From NCBI RefSeq assembly GCF_001941965.1, contig NZ_MKZO01000012.1, positions 248,001 through 312,000 of the forward strand: 64,000 bases of DNA. The letters are read 5' to 3'. Below are positions 47,758 through 55,763 of this stretch, in pieces. The position numbers were made by a program, and so were the translations under genes. The notes below the pieces were generated by a model. It worked only from the letters and a program-made list of their open reading frames with translations, was not told the origin of the DNA and did no database searches. Position 1 is the stretch's first letter. The number at the start of each line of letters is the position of its first letter. The stretch comes from Pseudomonas putida. GTDB taxonomy: Bacteria > Pseudomonadota > Gammaproteobacteria > Pseudomonadales > Pseudomonadaceae.

Positions 47758-48054
47758 TCAGCGGTACAGATGGTATACCTTTGTCGCCTGTTGCGCCTGT
47801 TTGATCTTTGACATCTCGTCGGCAATCGCCTGACGCTCTTCCGTCGCCACGTCGATCAATTGCCGGTAAACGCCCAGCAGGTCCTGCAGGTTGTCCCGCA
47901 GCGCCTCCTCGTCGAGCACTTCGGCATTCATCACTTCGTCCATGCAGGCGCGGCAAGCCTGGTCCAGCTCGCCCACCGCTTCCCAGTCGCGATTGGCCAA
48001 TGCGCCAACCAGTGCCTCCCGGGTTTCCTCGATTCGCTTGAGTACCGCACTCAT
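47758..48054 (-). CDS. fliT: FliT-type flagellar chaperone (FleP-like)
   Basis: 98 residues, all helical, charged. Position directly after fliS and before fleQ matches fleP/fliT of P. aeruginosa. FliT-type proteins are export chaperones for the cap FliD. ATG at 48054; the GTG one codon upstream is possible. Sequence conservation in this family is low, so the call rests mainly on context. Confidence 0.75.
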   Translation of the reverse strand: MSAVLKRIEETREALVGALANRDWEAVGELDQACRACMDEVMNAEVLDEEALRDNLQDLLGVYRQLIDVATEERQAIADEMSKIKQAQQATKVYHLYR

Positions 48055-48077
48055 CACGAAATCCTCATCGCAACTGG

Positions 48078-48467
48078 TTATTGTGGAGCGACCGCGTCCC
48101 AGCCTTCCTTGACCGTGGTCAACAGATCGGTCACTTCATCGAGGGCAGCGATATCGTTCTTCATGTTGGCGTCGCTCAGGCGACGGGTCATGTACAGGTA
48201 GAGCGAGTCGAGACGCTCGAGTTCCGGAGTCATGTTGTCGCGATCCAGGCCTTCGCGCAGGCCACCGATGATGCCGATGGCCTTGCCGATAGCGATGCCC
48301 TTGCCGGCCAGGTCCTTGCGCTCCAGGGAGCCCTTGGCCTGGGCGACGCGGTCCAGGCCGCCTTCCATGAGCATCTGCACCAAGCGGTGCGGACTGGCTT
48401 CGGAGGTCTGCGCCTGGGCGCTGATCTTCTGGTACTGACGAAGGGCCAACATCGGATTCATGTTCAT
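48078..48467 (-). CDS. fliS: flagellin export chaperone FliS
   Basis: 129 residues. Helical bundle that binds the C-terminus of flagellin. Conserved YQKISAQAQTSEASPHRLVQMLMEGGLDRVAQAKG near the N-terminus and DNMTPELERLDSLYLYMTRRLSDAN in the middle. 119 bases after fliD, with the fliD terminator between them. Confidence 0.95.
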   Translation of the reverse strand: MNMNPMLALRQYQKISAQAQTSEASPHRLVQMLMEGGLDRVAQAKGSLERKDLAGKGIAIGKAIGIIGGLREGLDRDNMTPELERLDSLYLYMTRRLSDANMKNDIAALDEVTDLLTTVKEGWDAVAPQ

Positions 48468-48531
48468 ACCTCAACACAATTGCTGTATGACCGGGCTATC
48501 GACCCGGCGTCAAAAAACTTTAGGAACCATG

Positions 48532-48571
48532 AAAAAAGCCCGACATGCGGGGAAGGCACTGTCGGGCTTTT
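48532..48571 (-). terminator. rho-independent terminator after fliD
   Basis: AAAAGCCCGACA (48534-48545) pairs perfectly with TGTCGGGCTTTT (48560-48571), loop of 14 bases, and on the minus strand is followed by a T-run (TTTTTTC). It lies 16 bases past the fliD stop, between fliD and fliS. Confidence 0.88.
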
Positions 48572-48586
48572 GGCGTCAGCAGAAAA

Positions 48587-49993
48587 TCAGGAGTTCTTCT
48601 GCTGCGCAGCCATGGCACTGAAGATGGACGTGATGTTATCACGCTGGGCGTTCAGCTGACCCACCAGGGTATCCATGGTGTTGTACTTCTTGGTCAACGA
48701 CGCCGTCATCGAGGTGATCCGCGCATCCAGGCTGGACTGCTGGGTCGCCAGGTTCTTCTTGGTGCTCTCGAGGATCTTCGAGCGGTCCGCCAGCACGCCA
48801 TCGGTAGCGGTGAAGGGCTCCAGCGCTGTCGTCAGGCGCTTGGACAAGCCATTGTCACCGGAGAACAGGCTCTGGATTTCGCCACCCAGCTTCTGGGTAT
48901 CCAGGGCCGCGGTGAACTTGGTGCTGTCGAGCTCCAGCAGGCCGGTACTCTGCACGGTGTTGATACCGAGCTGCGACAGGACCTTGAGCGAACCGTTGCC
49001 ACCGGTGCTGGTCGTCACCAGTTCGTTGCGAACCGCCGTCAGCATCCCGCGGACCATCGAGTCGCCAGCCAGTGCGGGTGCGGTACCCAGGGTGCCGTCG
49101 GCATTCTTCGGCGTCTGGCTCAGGCCATTGATGGTGGTCACCAACGCGTTGTAGGCGTCGACGAAGCTCTGCACCGACTTCTTCAGGCCATCGTTGTTGG
49201 TGGTGACATTGACCGTGGCCTTGGAGTTTTCGGCAATCAGCTCGAAGGTCATGCCACTGACGGCATTCTCGACCTTGTTGGATTTGCTGGTCAGCGGCAT
49301 GCCGTCAATCTTGAACTCGGCATCCTGGGCCAGGGCGGAAATGTATCCGGCGCCGGTACCCGCCATCGCGGTAGTGCCGTTGATTTCCAGCTCGCTGATG
49401 CCGCTGACGGAGATGTCCGAGCCCGCACCGGTGTTGGTCGAGGTCAGGACCAGACGCGAGCCGGTGCCATCGTTGATGATGTTGGCGGTGATGCCCTTGG
49501 CGGTCAGGGTGCTGTTGATCGAGTCACGCACCGACTGCAGGGTGGCGCCAGCGGCGATCTCGACCTTGAACTTTTCACCATTGACGCCCTGCGATATCTC
49601 CAGCGTGCCTTCGCTGATCGCTGCGGTGTTGTCGGCAAAACGCTGGCTGGCCACCTTGGAGGCTGTCGCCAGCTTCTGCACTTCGACGGAGTAGCTGCCA
49701 TTCACCGCGAACTGGTTCGCCGTGGCCTTGACGTTCTTGTCGTCGGAGGAGGTCGCCGAATAGCCGATGAATTGCGGCGTAGTGGTGCTACCGAGCTTCT
49801 CCAGCGCAGTCTTGAAGGTCGCCAGCGCACTCTTCAGGCTGCCGACCGCCGAGATGGAGGCGGTGTTGGCCTTGGTCTGGCGATCGAGCTGGTTCTGCTT
49901 TGGCGTTTTTTCGGCGTCAACCAGGGCTTTGACGATCGCAGTGGTATCCAGACCACTGCCAAGGCCCAGGGCCGGTAGAATTGGACTTGCCAT
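48587..49993 (-). CDS. fliD: flagellar filament cap protein FliD
   Basis: 468 residues. N-terminal conserved start ASPILPALGLGSGLDTTAIVKALVDAEKTPK, variable surface-exposed middle (about 100-330) and a C-terminal coiled coil (SLDARITSMTASLTKKYNTMDTLVGQLNAQRDNITSIFSAM). Caps the filament and is involved in mucin adhesion in P. aeruginosa. ATG at 49993; GTG one codon upstream is possible. Confidence 0.96.
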   Translation of the reverse strand: MASPILPALGLGSGLDTTAIVKALVDAEKTPKQNQLDRQTKANTASISAVGSLKSALATFKTALEKLGSTTTPQFIGYSATSSDDKNVKATANQFAVNGSYSVEVQKLATASKVASQRFADNTAAISEGTLEISQGVNGEKFKVEIAAGATLQSVRDSINSTLTAKGITANIINDGTGSRLVLTSTNTGAGSDISVSGISELEINGTTAMAGTGAGYISALAQDAEFKIDGMPLTSKSNKVENAVSGMTFELIAENSKATVNVTTNNDGLKKSVQSFVDAYNALVTTINGLSQTPKNADGTLGTAPALAGDSMVRGMLTAVRNELVTTSTGGNGSLKVLSQLGINTVQSTGLLELDSTKFTAALDTQKLGGEIQSLFSGDNGLSKRLTTALEPFTATDGVLADRSKILESTKKNLATQQSSLDARITSMTASLTKKYNTMDTLVGQLNAQRDNITSIFSAMAAQQKNS

Positions 49994-50044
49994 CACTCTC
50001 TCCTTTTCGGCTCACGCCAAACGCTTGACCATTACCGCACGAAG

Positions 50045-50064
50045 CGAAAATGTATCAATTTTCG
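50045..50064. other. inverted repeat between flaG and fliD
   Basis: CGAAAAT (50045-50051) and ATTTTCG (50058-50064) form a 7-bp stem with a six-base loop in the 79-base gap between the flaG stop and the fliD start. No T-run follows. It may be an operator or a weak hairpin; nothing else is seen in the gap except the GGAGA ribosome site of fliD. Confidence 0.4.
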
Positions 50065-50072
50065 TACCGCTT

Positions 50073-50444
50073 TCAGACTTTTTCGTCGAAAAGCAGACTG
50101 TTGACGTCCTGCAGGCTCTTCGCCAGCTCCAGGGCGGTTTCGGATGGAATCTGCCGAATCACTTCGCCACTGTCACGGGCGACCACCTTGACGACGGTCG
50201 TTCCGGTGGACTCGTCCACCGAAAATTCCAGGTTGCGCTGCAACGACTGGACATAATCCTGTAGACCCTTCACCGCGTCCTGAAGATCGGTGTCGGACCT
50301 TTTCTGATCCTGCTTGTCCACAGCCGCAAGGCTTGGCTTGCTGTAGACCTTGTCGGACGCACCCTGTTCAGCAGTTTTCTCCTGCTGGGCCGCAGCTGCC
50401 GCCGGAGCCGGGTAAGACGCGTTCAATCTGACGCTCATGTCCAT
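50073..50444 (-). CDS. flaG: flagellar protein FlaG
   Basis: 123 residues. Ala/Gln-rich N-terminus, then the FlaG domain (NLEFSVDESTGTTVVKVVARDSGEVIRQIPSETALELAKSL). Influences filament length. Located between fliC and fliD as in other pseudomonads. The start is MDMSVRL at 50444 or the Met two codons later; GGAGGTGATGG precedes the first. Confidence 0.92.
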   Translation of the reverse strand: MDMSVRLNASYPAPAAAAAQQEKTAEQGASDKVYSKPSLAAVDKQDQKRSDTDLQDAVKGLQDYVQSLQRNLEFSVDESTGTTVVKVVARDSGEVIRQIPSETALELAKSLQDVNSLLFDEKV

Positions 50445-50462
50445 CGTCCATCACCTCCAAAG

Positions 50463-50497
50463 TAAAAAGCGAGGGAATGCTCGCGCACGCCCTCGCT
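50463..50497 (-). terminator. rho-independent terminator after fliC
   Basis: AGCGAGGG (50468-50475) pairs with CCCTCGCT (50490-50497), with a GC-rich loop, followed on the minus strand by TTTTTAC (50462-50468). It lies 14 bases after the fliC stop and would end most fliC transcripts before flaG. Confidence 0.88.
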
Positions 50498-50511
50498 CTT
50501 CATCGTAGCTG

Positions 50512-51366
50512 TTACTGAAGCAGTTTCAGTACGGCGGATGGCAGTTGGTTGGCCTGGGCCAGAACTGCGGTCGAAGCTTGTTGCAGGGTCTGCTGCTTGG
50601 TCAGCTGAGCGGTTTCCGAGGCGAAGTCGGTATCCTGAACACGGCCCATGGCGGCAGCCGAGTTCTCGTTCATGCTCTGCAGGTTGTTGATGGTGGACTG
50701 GAAGCGGTTCTGGATAGCACCCAGCTCGGACTTCTTGTCGTCAACTTTTTGCAGTGCAGCGTCGATCGCGGTGATCGCGCCGTCAACAGCGGTGTGGACT
50801 GCGGAGTCCGAAGTACCGGAGATCGCCAGGGCGCCGGTACCAACAGCCAGGGCGGTCGCCACGAAGCTGGAGGTCATCGAAACGCTGAGGATCTGGCTGG
50901 TACCGGTCATCGCACCGACCTGGAACTCCATGGTGCCAGCGGAACCGTTCAGCAGTTGCTTGCTGGTGCCGTAGGTGGTGGAGGTAGCGATACGGGTGAT
51001 TTCGTCGGACTTGGCCGCGAACTCTTTGTTCAGAGCAGCACGTTCAGTGGTGCCGTTCGAGTCGTTACGCGATTGCAGAGCCAGCTCACGCATACGCTGC
51101 AGGATGTTGGTGATTTCCGACAGAGCGCCTTCAGCGGTCTGGGTGATCGAGTTACCGTCGTTGGCGTTCTTGATCGCAACGGTGGTACCGGTGACCATGG
51201 TTTGCAGCTTGTTGGCGATCTGCTGACCAGCGGCGTCGTCTTTGGCGCTGTTGATACGCAGGCCGGACGACAGGCGGGACATCGAGGTGCTCAGTGCGTC
51301 GGAAGCTTTGTTCAGGTTCTTCTGCACGCCCAGCGAAGTGGTGTTGGTGTTAACGGTTAAAGCCAT
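50512..51366 (-). CDS. fliC: flagellin FliC (short type)
   Basis: 284 residues. The filament subunit. Conserved N-terminal D0/D1 (MALTVNTNTTSLGVQKNLNK; TLR5-contact region LQRMRELALQSRN around residue 88-100) and C-terminal D1/D0 ending QLPSAVLKLLQ. The central surface region is only about 70 residues, so this is a small a-type flagellin. The segment matching the plant-recognised flg22 epitope (from residue 31, RLSSGLRINSAKDDAAGQQIA) differs from the P. aeruginosa form at a few sites. Ser/Thr-rich middle part is the likely glycosylation surface. Read from a sigma-28 promoter. Confidence 0.97.
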   Translation of the reverse strand: MALTVNTNTTSLGVQKNLNKASDALSTSMSRLSSGLRINSAKDDAAGQQIANKLQTMVTGTTVAIKNANDGNSITQTAEGALSEITNILQRMRELALQSRNDSNGTTERAALNKEFAAKSDEITRIATSTTYGTSKQLLNGSAGTMEFQVGAMTGTSQILSVSMTSSFVATALAVGTGALAISGTSDSAVHTAVDGAITAIDAALQKVDDKKSELGAIQNRFQSTINNLQSMNENSAAAMGRVQDTDFASETAQLTKQQTLQQASTAVLAQANQLPSAVLKLLQ

Positions 51367-51446
51367 GACGAATTCCTCGTTGGATGGATACTTCGGCTTC
51401 CGGCCCTGGCATCCGCCGGGTGTGGCCTAGAGAACCTACGTAATGT

Positions 51447-51473
51447 TTATCGCCGGCTTCGAGGAATGCTTTA
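51447..51473 (-). promoter_or_regulatory. sigma-28 (FliA) promoter of fliC
   Basis: On the minus strand TAAAGCAT (51466-51473) and GGCGATAA (51447-51454) are separated by exactly 11 bases, matching the FliA consensus TAAAG-type -35, N11, GCCGATAA with one change in the -10. It lies about 80 bases before the fliC ATG. The other 110 bases of this 218-base gap show an A-run (51484-51492) but no further signal. Confidence 0.88.
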
Positions 51474-51584
51474 GGGATTTTTCAAAAAAAAATGCCATCA
51501 CGCCGCCACCCCTTGTAATTCAGGCATTTGCCGGGAGAAAGCGCAGCGGCAAGGCTAAAGCCGGATGTGATGGCCATCACAGTT

Positions 51585-51845
51585 TCAGCGTGAAGCTGCC
51601 TGATCGATCAGCTTCACCAACTCATGCTCGAGGCTGTCGGCCAGACCGATCCAGTCCTGGCGCTGCTGGGCGGCGAGCATTTCCCCGAGCAGCGCGGCGA
51701 ATTGCGCCTGCACGGCCCCGGGCGCCCCGGTGAACAGCCCGGGAGCCGCTTCGAACAGCTCGACCATGGCCACCGCCGCCTCGACATCCCTGCCCAGGCG
51801 AAACAATCCGGCACATTGGCGAGCGTTGTGCTGCAAGGTACTCAT
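51585..51845 (-). CDS. small helical protein of the flagellin glycosylation locus, function unknown
   Basis: 86 residues, predicted all-helical, rich in Ala, Leu and Gln, no membrane segment or signal peptide. Its ATG overlaps the stop of the Maf-type transferase by four bases, so it is translated with it, and fliC follows downstream. I do not recognise a family. A helper of the transferase or a flagellin-binding chaperone is possible from context only. Confidence 0.7.
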   Translation of the reverse strand: MSTLQHNARQCAGLFRLGRDVEAAVAMVELFEAAPGLFTGAPGAVQAQFAALLGEMLAAQQRQDWIGLADSLEHELVKLIDQAASR

Positions 51846-53131
51846 TGGCAGAACTCCCCATCGAACGTGGTACCGGCGATCAGCGCTCCGGCGCGGCTGG
51901 TGTTATGGAAGGTCACCTCGGGATGACGGGCGATAAAGCGCTCCAGCTCGATCAGGTAGCCGCGGAAATTCAGCTGGGTGCGCACCCGCTGGCCGCTGCC
52001 ATCCAGCACCCAGTGCCGGGCCACGGACACCTGCGGTCCGAGCACGCCGTCATCCCAGCCGGTATGGGTGCGATTGCCGGGGAAGGCGAAATCGGCGCCG
52101 AACAGGGTGATGCGGCGCATGCCCATCTTCACTGCCAGGTCCGCCGCCGGATGAATGACGCTACCGCCGACGAACAGATGGCCTCGCGGGATATCGCCAC
52201 GCACCCGATCGTACAGGGCGCTGTAGGAATAGGCGGCATAGCGAGGGCCACGCCAGCCCGCGACGGTCTCGACATCGAGCATCGGCATGTACACCAGCGC
52301 CGTATTCACCGAAGCCTCGGGCGGCAGGTGGTGCAGGCGGATCTTGTGGTCGACGCTGACCACGATATCCGGCTCGATACCCGCCGCCAGCAGCGGTTTG
52401 TAGGCGGTGTCCACGGCGATGAACAGCGGACGCCCGGGCTGCCCGTGAATACGCTTGAGGGCCGCCAGGTGACCTTGCAGGGTCGGCCCGGTAGCGATGA
52501 CGAAGGCAGCCTGCCCTGCCCGGCTGCCGAACAGTTCGGCAACATCCCGGTCGGCCCGCAGCAGCGGCAGGCTCTTGTCCAGCAACTCCACCAGATGGGG
52601 ATCGGTCACGTCGAAATGGGTGTTGTTGAAGGTCAGGTGGGTTTCGCTGACCAGGCGATCGCGGATCTTCGCGTTGAAGTCATCAGCCAGCACCAGCTCC
52701 GCCGGCAGGGCGAAATACGGCAAGGCGATTTCACCGGCATCACCAGCGTAGACCAGTTCGACCCGCGGGTCGGCCAGCCATTGCCCGTGGTCGAGCAGGT
52801 GCAGGACCAGGGCGAACAGGGCGCCATTGAGGATATGGACCTGCAGGCGCTGCAGATCGGAGCGCTGCAGCAGGGCGTCCTGCAGGTCGCCCAGGCCGGT
52901 ACCGTAAAGGTTGAGACACGCGCTCCGTGGCAGGCTGTCGGCCTGGAACTGCGCTTCGGCCAGGCGATCATGCCGGCTGCTGAGCTGGATGCCGTCGACG
53001 CTCAGGGTCGAGCCCTGCCCTTCGACCAGCACCGCCTCGATAGCGCCGTGATCCTCCCGCGCGAGGCGCTCGAACAGCGCCGGCCAGCGGGCCTGGATAA
53101 TCTGGGCGTTGCGCTGGAAAAACTCGCTCAT
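51842..53131 (-). CDS. motility-associated (Maf-type) flagellin glycosyltransferase, DUF115
   Basis: 429 residues from the ATG at 53131 (ATG at 53140 is an alternative). The central part fits the MptE-like/DUF115 domain of Maf proteins (AAFVIATGPTLQGHLAALKRI, then LFIAVDTAYKPLLAAGIEPDIVVSVDH, and GSVIHPAADLAVKMGMRRITLFGADFAFPGN). Maf proteins of Campylobacter, Aeromonas and others transfer pseudaminic acid to Ser/Thr of flagellin. The pse genes upstream and fliC downstream fit that job. Donor sugar is inferred from context. Confidence 0.87.
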   Translation of the reverse strand: MSEFFQRNAQIIQARWPALFERLAREDHGAIEAVLVEGQGSTLSVDGIQLSSRHDRLAEAQFQADSLPRSACLNLYGTGLGDLQDALLQRSDLQRLQVHILNGALFALVLHLLDHGQWLADPRVELVYAGDAGEIALPYFALPAELVLADDFNAKIRDRLVSETHLTFNNTHFDVTDPHLVELLDKSLPLLRADRDVAELFGSRAGQAAFVIATGPTLQGHLAALKRIHGQPGRPLFIAVDTAYKPLLAAGIEPDIVVSVDHKIRLHHLPPEASVNTALVYMPMLDVETVAGWRGPRYAAYSYSALYDRVRGDIPRGHLFVGGSVIHPAADLAVKMGMRRITLFGADFAFPGNRTHTGWDDGVLGPQVSVARHWVLDGSGQRVRTQLNFRGYLIELERFIARHPEVTFHNTSRAGALIAGTTFDGEFCQ

Positions 53132-53186
53132 GATGAGCATCCCTTGCCTGCGAAACGCCCGAGATTACCTCGGGATGCGCATCAGG

Positions 53187-54116
53187 TCACGGGCGATGGA
53201 GAATCGCCGAACCCCACGACAGGCCAACGCCGAAGCCGCTCACCGCTACCCGCTTCCAGGGGCTGTCCAGGGCGTGCTTCTCCAGCAGCAGCGGAATGCT
53301 CGACGACACGGTATTGCCAGTCTCGACCATGTCCTTGACGAACTTCTCCGGCTTGTCTTCGAAGCGCCGCGCCACGGCATCGACGATTGCCGCACTGCCC
53401 TGGTGGATGCAGAAGGCGTCGATATCGTCTGCCGCCAGGCCGGATTGCTCCAGCAGTTCGTGCAGATGCGCCGGCACCTTGAGCAGGGCGAAGTTGAACA
53501 CCTGGCGACCGTTCATGAAGAACACGCCGTCGCTGACCTTCAGGTGCGGCGCGCCGGAACCGTCGGTGCCGAACGCCGACTTGCCCAGGGCCCAGACCGG
53601 GTCTTCGCCCATCCAGGTGGCGGTGGCGGCGTCGCCGAAGAGCATGGTGGTGTTGCGGTCTTCCGGATCGACGATCTTCGAGTACGGGTCGGCGGTGACC
53701 AGCAGGCCGTTCTTCAGGCCGGTGGCCTCCATGAAGCCTTTCAGCGCGTAGATGCCGTAGACGTAGCCGGAGCAGCCCAGGGAAATATCGAAGGCCGCGA
53801 CATGGGTCGGCAGGCCAAGCTTGTCCTGGACGATGGCGGCGGTGTGCGGCAGGCCTTCGGCGTCGCCGTTCTGGGTGACCACGATCAGGGCGTCGATGGA
53901 GTCGCGGGACAGGCCGGGGTTGGCGGCGAACAGGGCGTTGACCGCTTCGACGCACAGGTCCGAAGTTTCCTGTTCGTCGGATTTGCGAGGCAGGAAGGCC
54001 GAGCCGATCTTGCCGAGGATGAATTCCTCATCCTTGCCGAATTTCGCGCCTTGTGCGTAGTTGTCCAGGCCGGCGGCCGGAACGTAGCTCGCAATGCTTT
54101 TTATGCCAATCATCAT
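53187..54116 (-). CDS. 3-oxoacyl-ACP synthase III (FabH) family protein of the glycosylation island
   Basis: 309 residues. Condensing enzyme fold with the complete KAS III triad: Cys115 in SLGCSGYVYG, His238 in CIHQGSA, Asn268 in ETGNTVSSS. Two adjacent ATGs (54116, 54113). It stands in the flagellin glycosylation island, away from fatty-acid genes, between the Maf-type transferase and pseI. It may build a short acyl group for the flagellar sugar (for example a hydroxybutyryl substituent), as proposed for other Pseudomonas flagellar islands; this is inference. Confidence 0.88.
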   Translation of the reverse strand: MMIGIKSIASYVPAAGLDNYAQGAKFGKDEEFILGKIGSAFLPRKSDEQETSDLCVEAVNALFAANPGLSRDSIDALIVVTQNGDAEGLPHTAAIVQDKLGLPTHVAAFDISLGCSGYVYGIYALKGFMEATGLKNGLLVTADPYSKIVDPEDRNTTMLFGDAATATWMGEDPVWALGKSAFGTDGSGAPHLKVSDGVFFMNGRQVFNFALLKVPAHLHELLEQSGLAADDIDAFCIHQGSAAIVDAVARRFEDKPEKFVKDMVETGNTVSSSIPLLLEKHALDSPWKRVAVSGFGVGLSWGSAILHRP

Positions 54117-54273
54117 GGCTTCCCAATAAAAAACTGCTGAAGATCGCCGCTCGCATGATTCGAGGGGCGCCAGAAAACAGGGATTTCCGCCATCCGCTGA
54201 ACTGGATGGCAGAGGCAGCGACGGTGACACGGCCCGTCACGCCCGGTAACGATAGAGACACAGATGCCCGTCA

Positions 54274-54287
54274 TGACCGATAGGTCA
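54274..54287. promoter_or_regulatory. inverted repeats upstream of the FabH-like gene
   Basis: In 54117-54340 two small inverted repeats occur: TGACC/GGTCA at 54274-54278 and 54283-54287, and GTGAC/GTCAC separated by seven bases near 54223-54239. They could be operators of the FabH-like gene, but no promoter of known type was recognised. Confidence 0.3.
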
Positions 54288-54340
54288 CGGATTTTCACAG
54301 ACAATGGGACATTTTCCTAGGGCCCGGGCTGGATTGCGGG

Positions 54341-54595
54341 CCCTGTGGGGGCGGGTTTACCTGCGATTGCAGTGGTGAACTCGCTACAGCAATCGCGGGT
54401 GAACCCGCTCCCACAGGTTTCTCGGCCAGCCGTAGGGTTTGCGCCCGACACGGTCACTGTGGGAGCGGGTTTACCCGCGATTGCGGTGGTGAATTCACTA
54501 AAGCAATCGCTGGCAAGCCAGCTCCCACAGGGTTCTCGGCCAGCCGTAGGGTTTGCGGCCGACACGGTCACTGTGGGAGCTGGCTTGCCAGCGAT
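54341..54595. repeat. five-element REP array between the FabH-like gene and pseI
   Basis: REP elements at 54341-54370, 54389-54417, 54457-54484, 54503-54532 and 54571-54595 in alternating orientation. Elements 1-3 have the GGGAGCGGGTTTACCC core (element 1 is degenerate), element 4 and 5 the GGGAGCTGGCTTGCC core. Spacers after elements 2 and 4 are near copies of each other and resemble the spacers of the array at 10.4 kb. With 54117-54340 this makes a 514-base gap without genes. Confidence 0.95.
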
Positions 54596-54630
54596 AGCGG
54601 TGGTAAGGCCAACATCACTCTCGCAGTGCG

Positions 54631-55683
54631 CTACTCGACCAACGACCAATCCAGCGCCGTGCCACGCTTCAGCGGCCCCCGGGCCTTGCGCCCGAGCAGG
54701 GAATCGAGGTGCTTGGGCGCCAGGCCCAGCCCCGGACGAATGGCGCGCACATTGATCGCATCGAACACCTCGCCAGCGGCCATGTCGCGCACCACGTAGA
54801 GCGACCGGCGGAAGCGCTTCGACGCCTGTTCGGCCTGGGTCGCGCCATAGCGCACCTGGCCCAGGGACTGCCAGGCCCTCTCGCTCTCCACCACCAGGCT
54901 GGCCAGCTCCGCCGGCTCCAGGGAGAACGCGGCATCCACCCCGCCTTCAGCCCGATTCAAAGTGAAGTGCTTTTCCACCACGCTGGCTCCCAGCGCCACC
55001 GCCGCCACCGAAGCCCCGACCCCAAGGGTGTGATCGGACAAGCCCACCTCGCAGCCAAACAGCTCGCGCAGATGGGGAATGGTCCGCACATTGCTGTTCT
55101 CCGGGCTGGCCGGATAGGTGCTGGTGCACTTGAGCAGGACCAGATCACGGCAACCCGCCTCCCGTGCCGCGCGCACCGTCTCGTCCAGTTCGGCAAGGCT
55201 GGCCATGCCGGTGGAGATGATCATCGGCTTGCCCGTGGCCGCCACCTTGCGGATCAGCGGCAGGTCGGTGTTCTCGAAGCTGGCGATCTTGTAGGCCGGT
55301 ACGTCGAGGCTTTCCAGGAAGTCCACCGCGCTCTCGTCGAACGGCGTGGAAAACGCCAGCATGCCCAACTCGCGGGCGCGGCGGAAAATCGGCGCGTGCC
55401 ATTCCCAGGGGGTATGCGCCTTCTCGTACAACGAATACAGCGAGGAACCGGCCCACAGGCTGGCAGGGTCCTCGATGAAGAACTCACCATGGCTCAGGTC
55501 CAGGGTCATGGTGTCGGCAGTGTAGGTCTGCAGCTTCAGGGCATGGGCTCCGGCCCGCGCCGCCGCCTCGACGATCTCCAGGGCGCGGTCCAGCGACTGG
55601 TTGTGATTTCCACTCATCTCGGCGATCACGAAAGGCGCGGCATCGACGCCGATACGCCGACCACCCAGGTCAAAACTGCTCAT
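54631..55683 (-). CDS. pseI: pseudaminic acid synthase PseI
   Basis: 350 residues. NeuB-family enzyme condensing 2,4-diacetamido-2,4,6-trideoxy-L-altrose with phosphoenolpyruvate to pseudaminic acid. TIM barrel with PFVIAEMSGNHNQSLDRAL, LKLQTYTADTMT, KIASFENTDLPLI, STGMASLAE, and GLSDHTLG; C-terminal SAF (antifreeze-like) domain from about 290. Start MSSFDLGG at 55683. Its end lies close to a REP array. Confidence 0.93.
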   Translation of the reverse strand: MSSFDLGGRRIGVDAAPFVIAEMSGNHNQSLDRALEIVEAAARAGAHALKLQTYTADTMTLDLSHGEFFIEDPASLWAGSSLYSLYEKAHTPWEWHAPIFRRARELGMLAFSTPFDESAVDFLESLDVPAYKIASFENTDLPLIRKVAATGKPMIISTGMASLAELDETVRAAREAGCRDLVLLKCTSTYPASPENSNVRTIPHLRELFGCEVGLSDHTLGVGASVAAVALGASVVEKHFTLNRAEGGVDAAFSLEPAELASLVVESERAWQSLGQVRYGATQAEQASKRFRRSLYVVRDMAAGEVFDAINVRAIRPGLGLAPKHLDSLLGRKARGPLKRGTALDWSLVE

Positions 55684-55763
55684 GCTGCGAATCCTTCAAT
55701 AACCGTTCGAAATGACACTCGGACTGCGTAGACCCGGCGCCACGAAAAAGCCCGAGGGAGACC

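Noticed and set aside
53187..54116. Housekeeping fabH of fatty acid synthesis
   Set aside because: No fab or plsX neighbours; it is in the flagellin glycosylation island, so an accessory role is more likely.
54341..54595. Insertion sequence or transposon end
   Set aside because: No transposase reading frame; the elements are palindromic REPs with no target duplication visible.
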